Position numbers and translations under genes: made by a program. Under the pieces are notes generated by a model. It did no database searches and was not told the DNA's origin. It was given only the letters and a program-made list of their open reading frames with translations. Positions 1-10,077 of a stretch of DNA of 27,257 nucleotides are shown here, one piece after another (position 1 is the stretch's first letter; each line of letters opens with the position of its first letter). This DNA comes from Hypsibius dujardini (taxonomy: Eukaryota > Tardigrada > Eutardigrada > Parachela > Hypsibiidae). The stretch lies in assembly GCA_001579985.1 (NCBI GenBank), contig LRSR01003148.1, forward strand, positions 7,501-34,757, written 5' to 3'.

Positions 1-103
1 GCGTGGTTGACGCGACATTCCGGCGTCCTTGTTTCACGACGGAAAATTTGTAGTTCACTTTGGAAGGACGCGCAGCTGTGGACGCTAAATAAGCTTCATC
101 CAT
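1..103 (-). CDS. Possible 5' end of a gene cut by the left window edge
   Basis: Reading the minus strand from an ATG at 103-101, the frame stays open for 34 codons to the edge of the window, starting MDEAYLASTAARPSK. An in-frame TGA lies a short way upstream, so this is the first possible start. The composition looks protein-like, but the stretch is short and I recognise no family. If real, it is divergent from NOP2, with about 575 bp between the two start codons, and the two could share a promoter. It could equally be a chance ORF or run into an intron beyond the edge. Confidence 0.25.
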   Translation of the reverse strand, partial: MDEAYLASTAARPSKVNYKFSVVKQGRRNVASTT

Positions 104-677
104 GGCCAGTGAGATAGAGATAAAAAAAACTAATCAGAAGAGATTTACAACCTGGAACTCAAGAAAATAAAAACGAAATAACTAATTAAAAAACTTTGGA
201 GAACGATTGCCATTGATCAATCTTAGGTCTATTGATTGATTGCTGGTCAAACAATTGGAGAATGATTGCCATTGATCAATCTTTGGTCTATTGATTGATT
301 GCTGGTTAAACAATTGGAGAATGATTGCTATTGATCAGTCTTTGGTCTATTGATTGATTGCTGGTCAAACAATCTCCAAACACATCGTGACGCTTGATTG
401 GCTGATTAACTGCATTTGTAAACCTTTGTTCCGTCTGGCCCGCCAAACTATCAAACTGTTCTTGGCGAGCCGACCGGTTCAAGATCCGCAAGTGTTGCAA
501 AATCGTTTCTGAATTTGTTTCCTGAGGTCGCCAACTTTATTCCTGCTCGCTCTCCCGTGGATTTCGTCTATCCACCATCGCTGTACTGGGAAAAACTTAA
601 GGCTTCAAGTTATCTTTCAATTTCTGCATGCGCCAGCATTGATATCTCTATTTCGGACATTGTAACTACCCGACAAA
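104..677. other. 5' flank of NOP2 with a minisatellite
   Basis: This is AT-rich sequence without a convincing gene. It holds a three-copy 59 bp tandem repeat (listed separately). A less repetitive 300 bp follows, leading to the NOP2 start codon, and the short ORFs there look like chance. Promoter elements were not identifiable by eye. Confidence 0.5.
198..374. repeat. 59 bp tandem repeat, three copies
   Basis: Copies begin with GGAGAA(C/T)GATTGC at 198, 257 and 316, giving an exact 59 bp period. Each copy contains CTATTGATTGATTGCTGGT. Copies differ at only a few bases, so the array is young or homogenised. It lies about 300 bp upstream of the NOP2 start codon. Confidence 0.9.
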
Positions 678-2703
678 ATGGGCCGCCGATTAGATGTTGA
701 AACGCGCCCGAAAAAAGGTCCCGGTCGGAAAACACGCAAGCAAAAGGACCCGGAAGTGCCCCACCGCGTCCGCGGTATGATGATTTGAATTTTTCATCGA
801 TTTTCGTGTGGTAGTTATGCGGGAAGCTTATCGCAATTTCCTGTGTAGCCTTTGAAAAGTCTCAGGAAGAAGTGGAAGGGACGAAAAAAGCGCTGAGCAG
901 TCGTTCGAAGAAACGGTTGGTTTGATTTATTCCCGGACGGTGGGAGTGGATTTTGAAGGGAGTTTCCTTGTAGATCAGCGAAGAGAGCGCTGAAGTTGGA
1001 GGCGAAGAAGAACGGTGTGGCTGCGAAATCGGAATCGAAGCAGCAGAAACGTCCAGGTGTGCATTGTTAGGGTTGATTGGTTGATTGATTAATCAGCTGA
1101 TGTTGTGCAAAGTGTGATTGATTGATCTCTTGCGTTGGTCGATTGGTTGATTGATTGATCACTTGCGTCGGTTGATTGATTGATCACTTGCGTCGGTTGA
1201 TTGATTGATCAGCTGATGTTGTGCAAAGTGTTGCGCGTAGTGTGATTGATTGATCACCTGCATTGGTTGTTCATTTGATTGATGAATTGACTGCATGAAC
1301 TCAAACTAATTTTTTTAGATAGGTTTCATATTAGTATTGCTTTTTCGAAAATGATCTCGCAAAGTATATACGGTATTTTTACAGCAAAAAGTGATGATGA
1401 ATCTAGCGTTCCAACTTCGAAGAAGGCTCGAGCGGAAGATTTCTTCGGAAGAGCACCGGACCAGGTAAGATCATCATCATTTTCTGGACGTCTTGAGCCC
1501 CTTTTCCCTCTGAGTTGTTCCTGACTGGATCTCTTAAAAGTGTTCCGTTGTTCTAGCCTGCATATTTTTTCGCAGGACAATTCAGACGACGACGGGCTAG
1601 ATGCTCCCGCCGATGAGTTCGGCTCGTCAGACGCATCAGGAGAAGAATCAGACACCACAGAAGCCGTCGTCACTAAGAAAAAACGAAAAGAACGCTCCAC
1701 TGAAGATGCCGAGCCGGAAGTAGACGGCGATGCCCAGGCTGGCGGGGATGAAGCCGACGAGGATGATCTCGATTTACCGGACGACGAGTTTGTTGATTCC
1801 AATGCCGGGTCGGATGACGATGACAGCGGAGTGGATGAGACCCCGAAAAATGAGGACGGGGAAGAGGAGCCGAAATTTGTCTTGCCTGAGGCAAACGAGG
1901 TATGCAGTAAATTTTTCGGTCTGATCAATTTGGTCGCGGAATGCATGAATGGGTTCTTGACTCGCGGAATGGGTTCTTGACTTGCGGAATGGGTTTTGAC
2001 TCGCGGAATGGGTACTTTACTTGCTTATAGATAAGCGAGGAGAAAAACCGTCCCGCGGAACTGGCTGCTGTTGATCAGCGCATTCAGGAGGTTTTGGGAG
2101 TCTTGGCTGACTTCAATAACAAGCGAGAATCTGGCCGGTATGTTCCACGTTCCGATCATGAAACGCATCTGAAGGCCATGTTTCTGCCACAGGAAACGAA
2201 AGGAATATCTGGCACTGCTACTGCGTGATTTGTGTTTGTATTACGGATACAACGAATTTCTAATGGAAAAGATAATCCAGCTCTTCCCGCTGCCCGAGGT
2301 TTGTCTCTTCTTCTATCGCTACACCGAGTAAGTCGGCACGATACGGCGTGAGTTGATAGATTTGTATCCTGCAGATTCGCGAGTTTTTGGAGGCCAACGA
2401 GGCGCAGCGGCCGGTGACCATCAGGACAAACATCCTGCGGACCCGTCGCAAGGATCTCGCTCAGGTTTGAAGGCCACTTTCTAGACATCGTTGACGGGGA
2501 GTATGCTTATTGTCTTTGAATTCGCAGGCCTTGATCAACCGCGGCGTCAATCTCGACCCATTGGGAGAGTGGACGAAAGTCGGCCTTGTTGTCTATGACA
2601 CACAAGTACCATTAGGTAAGATAGCGTCTTCTGTGAGAGGCAGATCAAATCAATCGACCGACCGACCGACCGACCGACCGACCGACCGACCGACCGACCG
2701 ACC

Positions 2704-2751
<48 letters not shown>

Positions 2752-4601
2752 GGCTGGCAAACAGACAGATTGCTTGGTGTATATGTGGTCATGTAGACAG
2801 ATACGTGTCTATCGGAATATTCAAACAATAATTTGTGGTTCATTTTAGGAGCCACTCCGGAATACTTGGCCGGTCACTATATGCTGCAAGGCGCCTCCAG
2901 TCTGCTGCCGGTCATGGCGTTGGCCCCGCAGGAGAACGAAAAGATTCTCGACATGTGTGCCGCGCCGGGAGGTAAAACGACTCACATTTCCGCGCTGATG
3001 CGGAACACCGGCGTAATTTACGCCAACGAGCCCAACAAGAACCGCACAAAGGCCGTGGTCGGTAACATTCATCGTATGGGCATTACCAACGCCGTCATCT
3101 GTTCCTTGGACGGTCGAAAGTTTCCCAAGGTAATTTAACTAACTGTTTATCCGCATTGCAGCCTTGTAGATTTTGTAGCCAAATTTGGATGATCGTTTAT
3201 CTTTCAGAACACACAATTGTTTGATCGTGTCTTACTGGACGCTCCCTGCAGTGGTACCGGCGTCATCGCTAAGGATCCCTCGGTCAAAACCAGCAAAGTA
3301 TGTAACTTTACAGCCATTTGCTTCTTCCATTAACACTCGTCCTCTTCACATGTCATTGTCTTCGTAGGATGAACGAGATATTCTGAGGAGGTCTCATCTT
3401 CAGAAGGAGCTCATCCTGGCGGCGATCGACTGCACTGATGCCCGATCGAAAACCGGTGGCTTCCTCGTTTATTCGACGTGCTCCGTTTTGGTGGAGGAAA
3501 ATGAATGGGTCATTGATTATGCGCTGAAGAAGCGCGATGTTCACGTGGTGGAGAGCGGCCTTAGTTTTGGAGTTGACGGATTTTCTAGGTATGTATAGCA
3601 GTCTGTTCAGTCCTTTCTAGTCTGTGCTCGGGACAATGTGGCAGGGCCGTTTTATGAGTTTGCATGTCGTAAGAATCAACATGCTTCTTTCCCTGCCTGT
3701 TTGTGTGTAGATATCGCGAACACCGCTTCCATGCTTCCTTGAAGATGGCAAAGCGGTTTTACCCACATGAACACAATATGGACGGCTTTTTCGTCTGTAA
3801 GCTGAAGAAAAACTCTAACCGGATCCTTCAGCCCGACGGTACGTTATTGTTCAGAGCTAAAACAGTGCGAGACGTTTGGTCCAGACAGGGAGACAGACAG
3901 TCAGTCCGACAACCAGTCTGTCATTCAGCCACGCCGAAGACATATAGACAGGACAGGATGGCAGGTAGGCTGATAGACAGACTGACAGTCAGTCAGACAG
4001 ATAAGACAGACAGACGTACAGACATATAGATGGTCAAGCAGGCTGATGGTCAGGCAGACATGCGGACAGAGAGACAGACAGACACGGACGGACGGACGGA
4101 CTGACAGATCGATCTGTGCCCAACGCAGACAGAGACTGATGCGAGCGATAGATCAGAATTAGATCAGTCAGTGGGACGAGTTAGAATGTACCACCGTTTT
4201 GTGTAGAAGACGAGAATGACGATGAGAAATCATCATCATCTTCCCCTGACCCAACCGATCCTGCCGATGTGGAAATGGAGGACGAATCGGACCAGAAGAC
4301 CGGCAGCCAAGCCACGTCCAGCGACAGCGACGATGACGATGTACGGTATTCGCTAAACACGACTGAGGCTGATGCGGCCGAATCAGACGGTGGCAATGAA
4401 GCTGAAGCCGAGCTCACATCGGCCGCGGATGCCCCCACGACCAGCGCCAGCACTAGCCCGAAACAGAAGAAAAAGAAGCTGAAGAAGCGGGAACGATCGG
4501 CGGCCAAACGACCGATCGCGGACGCTGCTGCAGAGTCGGAAGACGAAACCGGTCGGCCGCAATCATCGCCCAGAAGCGGATCGGGCAAAAAAGCCAAATG
4601 A
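678..4601 (+). CDS. NOP2: NOP2/NSUN1, 25S/28S rRNA cytosine-C5 methyltransferase
   Basis: The protein is a nucleolar SAM-dependent RNA m5C methyltransferase needed for 60S subunit assembly. Exons: 678-774, 849-915, 974-1056, 1385-1464, 1576-1899, 2031-2137, 2193-2298, 2375-2464, 2528-2615, 2849-3129, 3208-3297, 3368-3588, 3711-3838, 4207-4601. Every junction is GT-AG and in frame, giving 718 aa. The N-terminus MGRRLD...[11 protein letters not shown] matches animal NOP2. A basic then acidic low-complexity region fills roughly residues 30-220. The RCMT core follows, with the SAM-binding motif [10 protein letters not shown] at 382-391, DAPCSGTG around C455 (motif IV) and STCSV around C509 (motif VI, the expected nucleophile). 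HNMDGFF lies near the core's end. The tail is acidic then lysine-rich, ending at TGA 4599-4601. Introns 9 and 13 hold CAGA-type arrays. The protein is somewhat shorter than the human one, mainly in the C-terminal tail. Confidence 0.97.
1066..1290. repeat. GATT-rich degenerate array in NOP2 intron 3
   Basis: Blocks of TTGATTGATTGATCACTTGCGT(C/T)GG and TTGATTGATTAATCAGCTGATGTTGTGCAAAGTG alternate inside intron 3 (1057-1384). It is a higher-order array built on the GATT tetranucleotide, with no coding potential. Similar GATT tracts recur at 200-360, 14556-14702, 21530-21700 and 22556-22610. Confidence 0.75.
1933..2019. repeat. 20 bp tandem repeat at the end of NOP2 intron 5
   Basis: Four imperfect copies of CTCGCGGAATGGGTTCTTGA (19-28 bp each) fill most of intron 5 (1900-2030), right up to the 3' splice site. 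The first copy carries an insertion. Retaining this intron would keep the frame open for 26 residues and then stop in the repeat. Confidence 0.85.
2655..2752. repeat. Compound (CCGA)n(CAGA)n microsatellite in NOP2 intron 9
   Basis: About 50 bp of CCGA repeats pass directly into about 46 bp of CAGA repeats. The array fills much of intron 9 (2616-2848) and is followed by a non-repetitive flank that recurs at 12349-12436. Confidence 0.95.
2753..2834. repeat. Dispersed repeat flank, copy 1
   Basis: It starts GGCTGGCAAACAGACAG and contains CATGTAGACAGATACGTGTC followed by TATCGGAATA. A closely matching block follows the CAGA array at 12349-12436. The shared core has a 6 bp inverted repeat, TAGACA...TGTCTA, around a GATACG loop. 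The rest of the shared block is not simple sequence, so common descent or transposition is more likely than chance. Confidence 0.75.
3882..4112. repeat. Degenerate CAGA array in NOP2 intron 13
   Basis: This decayed array of CAGA, CAGT and GGAC tetramers fills most of intron 13 (3839-4206). Its heavy divergence suggests it is older than the pure arrays elsewhere in the window. Confidence 0.85.
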
Positions 4602-5222
4602 GAATAGGAACGAGGAACTATTTTGTTGACACTGCTTGCTGAGCGTCCACGGCCGTGTGGCCGTTGTTATTCGTTGTTTCGGATTTTATTTTACTGCTTT
4701 TACCGCGGCTCACAATCAGTGGAAAAGTTCACAATCTATGCAAAATGAAAGTAAATTCATATTGATCGTAAGAACATATCTTCCTTAGCCGTGAACTATT
4801 CGTTTCATGGCAGTAATCTCAAATCAATCAATCTAGCAAGCCATCACCATACGTGCGGTGATTTATCCGTCGCAGGATCTCTCAGCAATAGTTCAATCAA
4901 GCACAGACGAACGGTTCAATTGGAACGATATCAAGCAAATCATAACCGTCATTCCATCAATCAATGGACCAGATCAATGGAAAATCCGTATCCGAGTTTT
5001 GTTCGCCAGTCTTATTGCCGCTTGAGAACTAGCTCTAGAATACAACAGGTTGATGCTACAGCCGGCGAGGAAAAACAACAAGAACAAAGAGTTGTATATG
5101 TGTGGTAAGGGAGAGAAGCAAAAAATAGAACCCGGAGAAAGGCGACCTCATCGAGAAGAATGTTTTCCTCTAAAAATTACCAAGAATACAGACAGTACTA
5201 CACTGATCATACTGCCACAAGC
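4602..5222. other. Convergent intergenic region (3' UTRs of NOP2 and DKC1)
   Basis: There are 621 bp between the two stop codons, and both 3' UTRs must lie or overlap here. TTTATT at 4685-4690 reads AATAAA on the minus strand and is a possible poly(A) signal for DKC1, but it would give a 3' UTR of over 500 bases that crosses the NOP2 3' UTR. No further gene is seen. Confidence 0.5.
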
Positions 5223-5730
5223 CTATGCTTCAACTTCTTCCAGTTCCGCCTTAACTTTCTTCTTCTTCTTAGGCTTCTTGGCCGCCTCTTCATCATCCTC
5301 GGCAGGTTCGGCAGCAGCAGCGGCATCCGCATCCGCGGCGACCGGTTTGGTCGTCTCCCATTCCGCGTTGTAATCCTTTACGCCCAAATCCACAGCACCA
5401 TCTTCCGCCTTGACGGCTGCCGCGCCCGACAGCGGATTGTAGGCGTAGTCGACATACATTTTCTGCCAGTCGCCGGGCGTCTTGTCGTTCGGTTTACCGT
5501 GTGTATCGAGGATGCCTGACTTAATCATGAGCTTTTTCTTGGCGGCCACCGGGCCGAGACCCCACTTCCGAGGATAAGTGTCGCGATCCATGATGACTCT
5601 GCAGACAGCAATTACAGTCATTTGTGCGGAGGATCCCAAGAGCCATCAAGTCTGTTTCAATCAACCAAACAGTTGCCTGCCGGCTGTCTGTCTGCCCCTC
5701 TCCTTGCACATCTGTCTGTCTGTCTGTCTA

Positions 5731-5789
<59 letters not shown>

Positions 5790-8700
5790 GCCTGCCTGAC
5801 TGTCTGTCTATCTGTCTGACTGTCTTGAACGAAGCAAAAGTAGCCATGCAGTGAGACGCCTGTACACAAAAAACCAACTCACCGTTTGATTTTCGCTACC
5901 ACCCCGTGGTCGCAAGTCGCCATCACGGCGGTGGTCATCAGGGCGACGGCTAATGCGATGGCCTCACCTGGATGAAGAACACAGCAAAAACAATGCAAAA
6001 AAAACGTTTTATTTTCATGCGAAATGAGATCGTAATCCTAAAAAAACGGATTAATTTCAGGATGGAAAAGCAAATTAGCAAGTTTCTCTGCCAGCTGTAA
6101 CTTTGCTACAGTTCGCCAGGCGTTGATCGATTTAGTGTAGTGCGTGCAAAATAGAAAAGCATTGACTGATGCTGTGGCCAGGCAAGTGCAATGTTTCGGT
6201 TAGATCTATCAATCAACCTCTCGCCCCAGTGTTCACGTTAGCCAATCAACCAATCAACCAACCGTTCACTCGCCAACCTGGCAATGTTAGGCGTGCCTTC
6301 TGGCACCAAATCAATCAAGGACTGGCCGAACCGCGGCAAGTTTCTCCGCCAGCTGTATCTTAACCTCTTAAACACTTCGAATTAAATGATCCTTTTATAA
6401 AAATCACAAAGATACGGGTAAGTAACATCCTATGGTTCTCATTCTAAAAGTCAGAATACATTTTACAATCTCGTCTTAAATGCAAAAAAATGCCTTACAT
6501 TTAAAATAAAATACCTGTTTAGTGAAAATAAATTACAGTCCATTAAACAAGCATCCCGACACTCTCCCCCGGGACCGGATATACGAACCTTTGGTGGTGA
6601 TTATGACAATCTCCTGGTTCATCTCAATTCCGTCGTCAAATCGCAGCACACCCGGCAGCAGGATCTTCGCCCCGTAGCACACCGCATTCACCGCGCTGTC
6701 CTTCATGATGATCCGCTTGTGGGACTTCAAGAGCGCCTCCAGCGGCTGAATCACCCGGCGGAGGTAGGACTCGTCCCGCAGGTTGTCGTACGTCCACTGC
6801 GCGTCCATCAGGTCGTGCATCGTCACCAGACGAGCCTTTTCATTCTGAATGCCGGACCGCACCCGGCGCAATTCCTCCATGTGGCCGCCGATGCCGAGGT
6901 ACAGGCCCAGGTGGACACACAGTGTCCGGACGTACGTTCCTGCCTCGCAACTGACCTAAAGATCGCAAAAAAAACCCACTGAAATTAGTTCGACTAATAA
7001 TTGATTTTTCGTCAACTAAAAAATCGGTCATGAGAAATTCTTTTAATTCAGTTTTAGTCAAAATTAGATGATTAATTTCAATTTTACTTAAATCCTCAAT
7101 ATATGTGCACCAATTAAATGTTAAAGTTATATCAATTAAAATCAATCAATCAATCAATTAATCAAGTTAGTTTTCTTCTGATCAAACTTAAATCACCTTT
7201 ATCTATTATTAAAACATTAAGTACATAATTAAATATCTAATACTTAAATCGTATTCAAAAATTAATTCAGTTTTTAATTCAGTTTTAGTTTTCAGTTTAG
7301 TTTTTATTTTGGTTTTAGTTTTCAGTTTAGTCTTAATTTAGTTTTTCGTAAATTAAATCAGTTTTAGACTAGTGAAATAGTTCGCTGAGATTCTATCGCC
7401 TCGCAAATCGCAAACTGACCCAGAAAATGGCGAGATTTTTGGCCTTGTCCACTTCTATCAACTTGCTCTCGTAGATGGTCCGGATGCGGAGCTGGCGTTT
7501 GACTGCGGCCACAAGCGGGGGGCGTTGGAAGAGGGCGCCGGTCAATTGCTCCACCGCCTGTTGAAGCTTCTTCTCATCCTCCAGAGGGGCGTGGAATTTG
7601 ACGATGCCGACGTACTCTTTGCCCGCGCTCTGTTGGCTCTTCACCAAGCGGGTGGCTCGCTCGATGCAGACAATCAGGCAGCCCGTCACCTAAAGCGGAA
7701 TAGAAGCAAACCTCGTTCAATGGTCGATCGGTCGATTGGTTGATTTGCTACTTCTGTATTAATTATTCTGTCTTCTTGGCATCCACGACTGACATAAATT
7801 AATTAAAAAATGCCACGTCGGCCTCGCTTGACCTGAAGACACGAATTTCATAGTCATCAAAGATTGCAGCAATGTTGACATTGAGACGCAAGGCTCAACG
7901 AAAACTGAGACATTGAGTGCTTCTAATTGATCGGTTGATTGAAATAGCCAACCACCTTCCGTTTTCTGTCGGTTAAAGAAACTTCCTGCCTACCAACAAC
8001 TCCCACCCTAATTATTTCCAGCAATTAGCGGGCAAAGAGCACGAGTGCTTCGGAATGCCTCGTCAATTCTAACTGCAGAATGCGCACTTGGAAAAAAGAA
8101 AGAAAAAGAAGCTATAAATCAAGTCTTATATTGCGCGCTTTGATTGATTGGCCTATTGATTGGCTTACTGAGGCGCGTCAAAACTTTCCCTTCGCCTTCG
8201 TTATCTAGAAAAAACATCTTTTCTCAAAACACCATTTTGTCTCATGCATCAAAGCTTTGGATCAAGATTTCCAAAATATCCCGTCACCTTAGAATGCAGA
8301 CATACAATCAAGGAGACCAGAAAATCTCTGCACCAATCGGGCTAATAATACATTAAGGACTTTGATTGATTGGCTGATTGGATCGGTGAAAAACTCTCCA
8401 ATCTTTCGGCATTCAAACAATTTCAGTTTCCCCCCTCACACGAATACCATTTTTTTCTCACGCACGAACCTTCGGATCAAGTGTTCCGGAATGTCCCGTC
8501 TTCTCCACCCGCAGGATGCGCTTCATCCACGCGGCAACCTCATGCGAGGAAGGATTCGCCGGCTTGTCCAAATTGACAAAGCCACTGCGCACGTAATCCT
8601 TGATCTCCCGCTGATGCGGTGAGCAACCAAACGGCAGCGGGGTATAGTGGTTCGTGCGGACGTTCATCTTGTCGAAGTTCCGCAGCAGGAGCGGCCACTT

Positions 8701-8826
8701 CGCGGCATGATACTGCGCGGGCTCCTCCGACGGCTTGATGAAGACTTGCTCCTTCGCTGAGACACTATTTTCATCCTCTTCCCCCTTGATCTTCTTGGAC
8801 TTTTTCTTCTTATCTGCACTCTCCAT
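5223..8826 (-). CDS. DKC1: Dyskerin (Cbf5/NAP57), H/ACA RNP pseudouridine synthase
   Basis: Dyskerin is the catalytic subunit of H/ACA snoRNPs, converting uridine to pseudouridine in rRNA and snRNA; in vertebrates it also stabilises telomerase RNA. Exons on the minus strand: 8826-8470, 7689-7420, 6955-6589, 5967-5883, 5598-5223, all in frame, 484 aa, stop TAG at 5225-5223. A lysine-rich N-terminus precedes the DKCLD region (about residues 40-88, [20 protein letters not shown]). The TruB domain carries GHSGTLDPK with catalytic Asp117, and the exon 2-3 junction restores WVSCEAGTY. The PUA domain spans about 288-365, followed by [13 protein letters not shown] and a tail of alanine, acidic and KKPKKKKK stretches. 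Identity along the whole protein is unmistakable. Intron 4 carries a long CTGT array. Confidence 0.98.
5684..5825. repeat. (CTGT)n microsatellite in DKC1 intron 4
   Basis: CTGT repeats, mostly pure in the middle, fill half of the intron between exons 4 and 5 (5599-5882). On the DKC1 sense strand this reads CAGA, so its transcript could not pair with the CAGA arrays transcribed from NOP2. Confidence 0.95.
6990..7380. other. AT-rich DKC1 intron 2
   Basis: Most of intron 2 (6956-7419) is very AT-rich, with many TTTTAGTTT/TTAATTCAGTTT variants that look like a decayed short tandem array. No snoRNA boxes could be confirmed by eye, although dyskerin introns host snoRNAs in vertebrates. Confidence 0.5.
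7690..8469. other. DKC1 intron 1, 780 bp
   Basis: This is the longest DKC1 intron, of mixed composition with short GATT tracts. A C-box-like TGATGA occurs on the minus strand near 7855, but no convincing matching D box or terminal stem was found, so no RNA gene is called. Two related GATTGATTGGC(C/T) stretches begin near 8140 and 8360. Confidence 0.4.
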
Positions 8827-9401
8827 TGTGTAGGGAATTAAATTTGCGTGGGGTGGGTGGAATCAAAACAGCGTGTAAAGTGGATAAAAAATGGTCACAA
8901 CTTGGCGACCCAAAACAACTGTTTGTGTGATTGTTGAGCAATCAACGAGCTGCACTGCAGCTGTTCGGGCAGGCTACGGTACTGTATGTAGGCTGATTTT
9001 GATTGGTTGGAGCGCAGTGAACGGACATTTTAATTGGCTGACTGTTGGCATTCCAGCCAATGTCGGTCGCCTGAAATCGCTGTCGGTCTTTCTCTCCGCC
9101 GATCTATGGTCTGTCTGTCTGTCTGACTGTCTGTCTGGCTGTCTGCTCATATGCCTGTCTGCTCATATGCCTGTCTGCTCATATGCCTGTCTGTTCAAAT
9201 GCATGTCTGTCACTCTATCGGTCTAATATTCTGCCTCCAAAATCCTTGTCTGTCTTTCTATAACACTGCATTTTTTCGGACCTCTAACGCAGAACTCCCC
9301 AGTATTTCGGGTGGGGTCACCCGTTCGGACTTAAGTGTTTCGGAGCGGACTTATTTATACGCTCTCTAATTGTAACTTGTGAATCGAGATGGAAAAAAAA
9401 T
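8827..9401. other. 5' flank of DKC1
   Basis: This region lies between the DKC1 start codon and the tRNA. It should contain the dyskerin promoter, but no motif stands out. It includes a short decayed CTGT array at 9109-9211, with three repeats of TGCTCATATGCCTGTC. Confidence 0.4.
9109..9211. repeat. Degenerate CTGT array with an 18 bp sub-repeat
   Basis: CTGT tetramers grade into three tandem copies of CTGTCTGCTCATATGC, ending near TGTTCAAATGCATGTC. It is a small, decayed member of the CTGT family. Confidence 0.8.
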
Positions 9402-9493
9402 CGACCACGGGGGGAGTCGAACCCACAATCTTCTGATTCGAAGTCAGACGCCTTATATGGATACCGACAGATAAACCATTAGGCCACGCGGCC
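9402..9493 (-). tRNA. tRNA-Arg(UCG)-like gene with an enlarged D-loop
   Basis: Read on the minus strand, the 7 bp acceptor stem pairs GGCCGCG with CGTGGTC, allowing two G-U pairs. The A box TGGCCTAATGG and B box GGTTCGACTCC are both good. The anticodon arm is TCTGA-CTTCGAA-TCAGA with anticodon UCG at 9441-9439. A run of eight T follows at once, as expected for Pol III termination. Two oddities: the D arm, normally GCC-TAATGGATAA-GGC, carries 19 extra bases (TTTATCTGTCGGTATCCAT) after TAATGG, and one T-stem pair is a U-C mismatch. The extra bases end in CCAT, which can pair with the preceding ATGG. It may be a functional tRNA with a rare insertion, a tRNA pseudogene, or the head of a SINE. Confidence 0.75.
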
Positions 9494-9779
9494 ACTTCCA
9501 TACCGAGAGAGAGGGTTTTCTGCTTCAGTTTGATTACAACAGCAGGATGTGTTAGTATCTCAGCAAATTCAAATTCCGCGGTTTTCAAACAGTCCGTGGC
9601 AATACATTGTTAGTGTATGTCATGCATATTTCAATCAACATTTTTTGAACTGACAAAAAAAGGACGGACTGGCACAGAAATACGAAAGTGAAAAATAATA
9701 TTATGAAACCGACAATATAAACGTAAATATCCGCAAATCTACTGAGCGCAACGCCGCAACTTACTTTCTAGTACACAAA
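9494..9779. other. Spacer with no recognised feature
   Basis: This AT-rich spacer lies between the tRNA and an inverted-repeat element. I see no ORF or RNA worth calling. Confidence 0.4.
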
Positions 9780-10077
9780 TACACTCAACGACAAGATTGA
9801 GTACACTGGAGGGTCCGGGGTATGGGCAAAAGGGGCGGAGCAGGGGGTGGTCAGGTGGTTGAGTACACTGAAGGGTCCGGGGTATGGGCAAAAGGGGCGG
9901 AGCAAAGGGTGGTCAGGGGGTTGAGTACACTGAAGGGTCCGGGGTATGGGCGAAAGGGGCGGAGCAAAGGGTGGTCAGGTGGTTGATTGTTCGACTGTTT
10001 AAAACCACCCCCCCTGCTCCGCCCCTTTTGCCCATTCCCCGGACCCTTTAGTGTACTCAATCTTGTCGTTGAGTGTA
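9780..10077. mobile_element. Inverted-repeat (foldback/MITE-like) element with an amplified arm
   Basis: The two ends are perfect inverted copies beginning TACACTCAACGACAAGATTG. The left side holds three tandem 62 bp copies (starting 9797, 9859 and 9921) of a GGGTCCGGGG...GGGGCGGAGCA unit. The right side holds one inverted copy (about 10004-10060). The central spacer is short. Structure and lack of coding capacity fit a non-autonomous DNA element. No clear target-site duplication was seen. Confidence 0.75.
9797..9984. repeat. 62 bp tandem repeat, three copies
   Basis: Each unit starts TTGAGTACACTG(A/G)AGGGTC and ends GTGGTCAGG(T/G)GG. The period is exactly 62 bp, with very few differences between copies, so the triplication of the element's left arm is recent. 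Confidence 0.9.

Noticed and set aside
1326-1946. 206-codon minus-strand ORF opposite NOP2 exon 5
   Set aside because: It is the antisense shadow of the acidic, serine-rich NOP2 exon and crosses a well-supported splice junction.
7800-7870. Possible box C/D snoRNA in DKC1 intron 1 (TGATGA on the minus strand)
   Set aside because: No matching CTGA D box at a suitable distance and no terminal stem were found, although dyskerin introns host snoRNAs in other animals.
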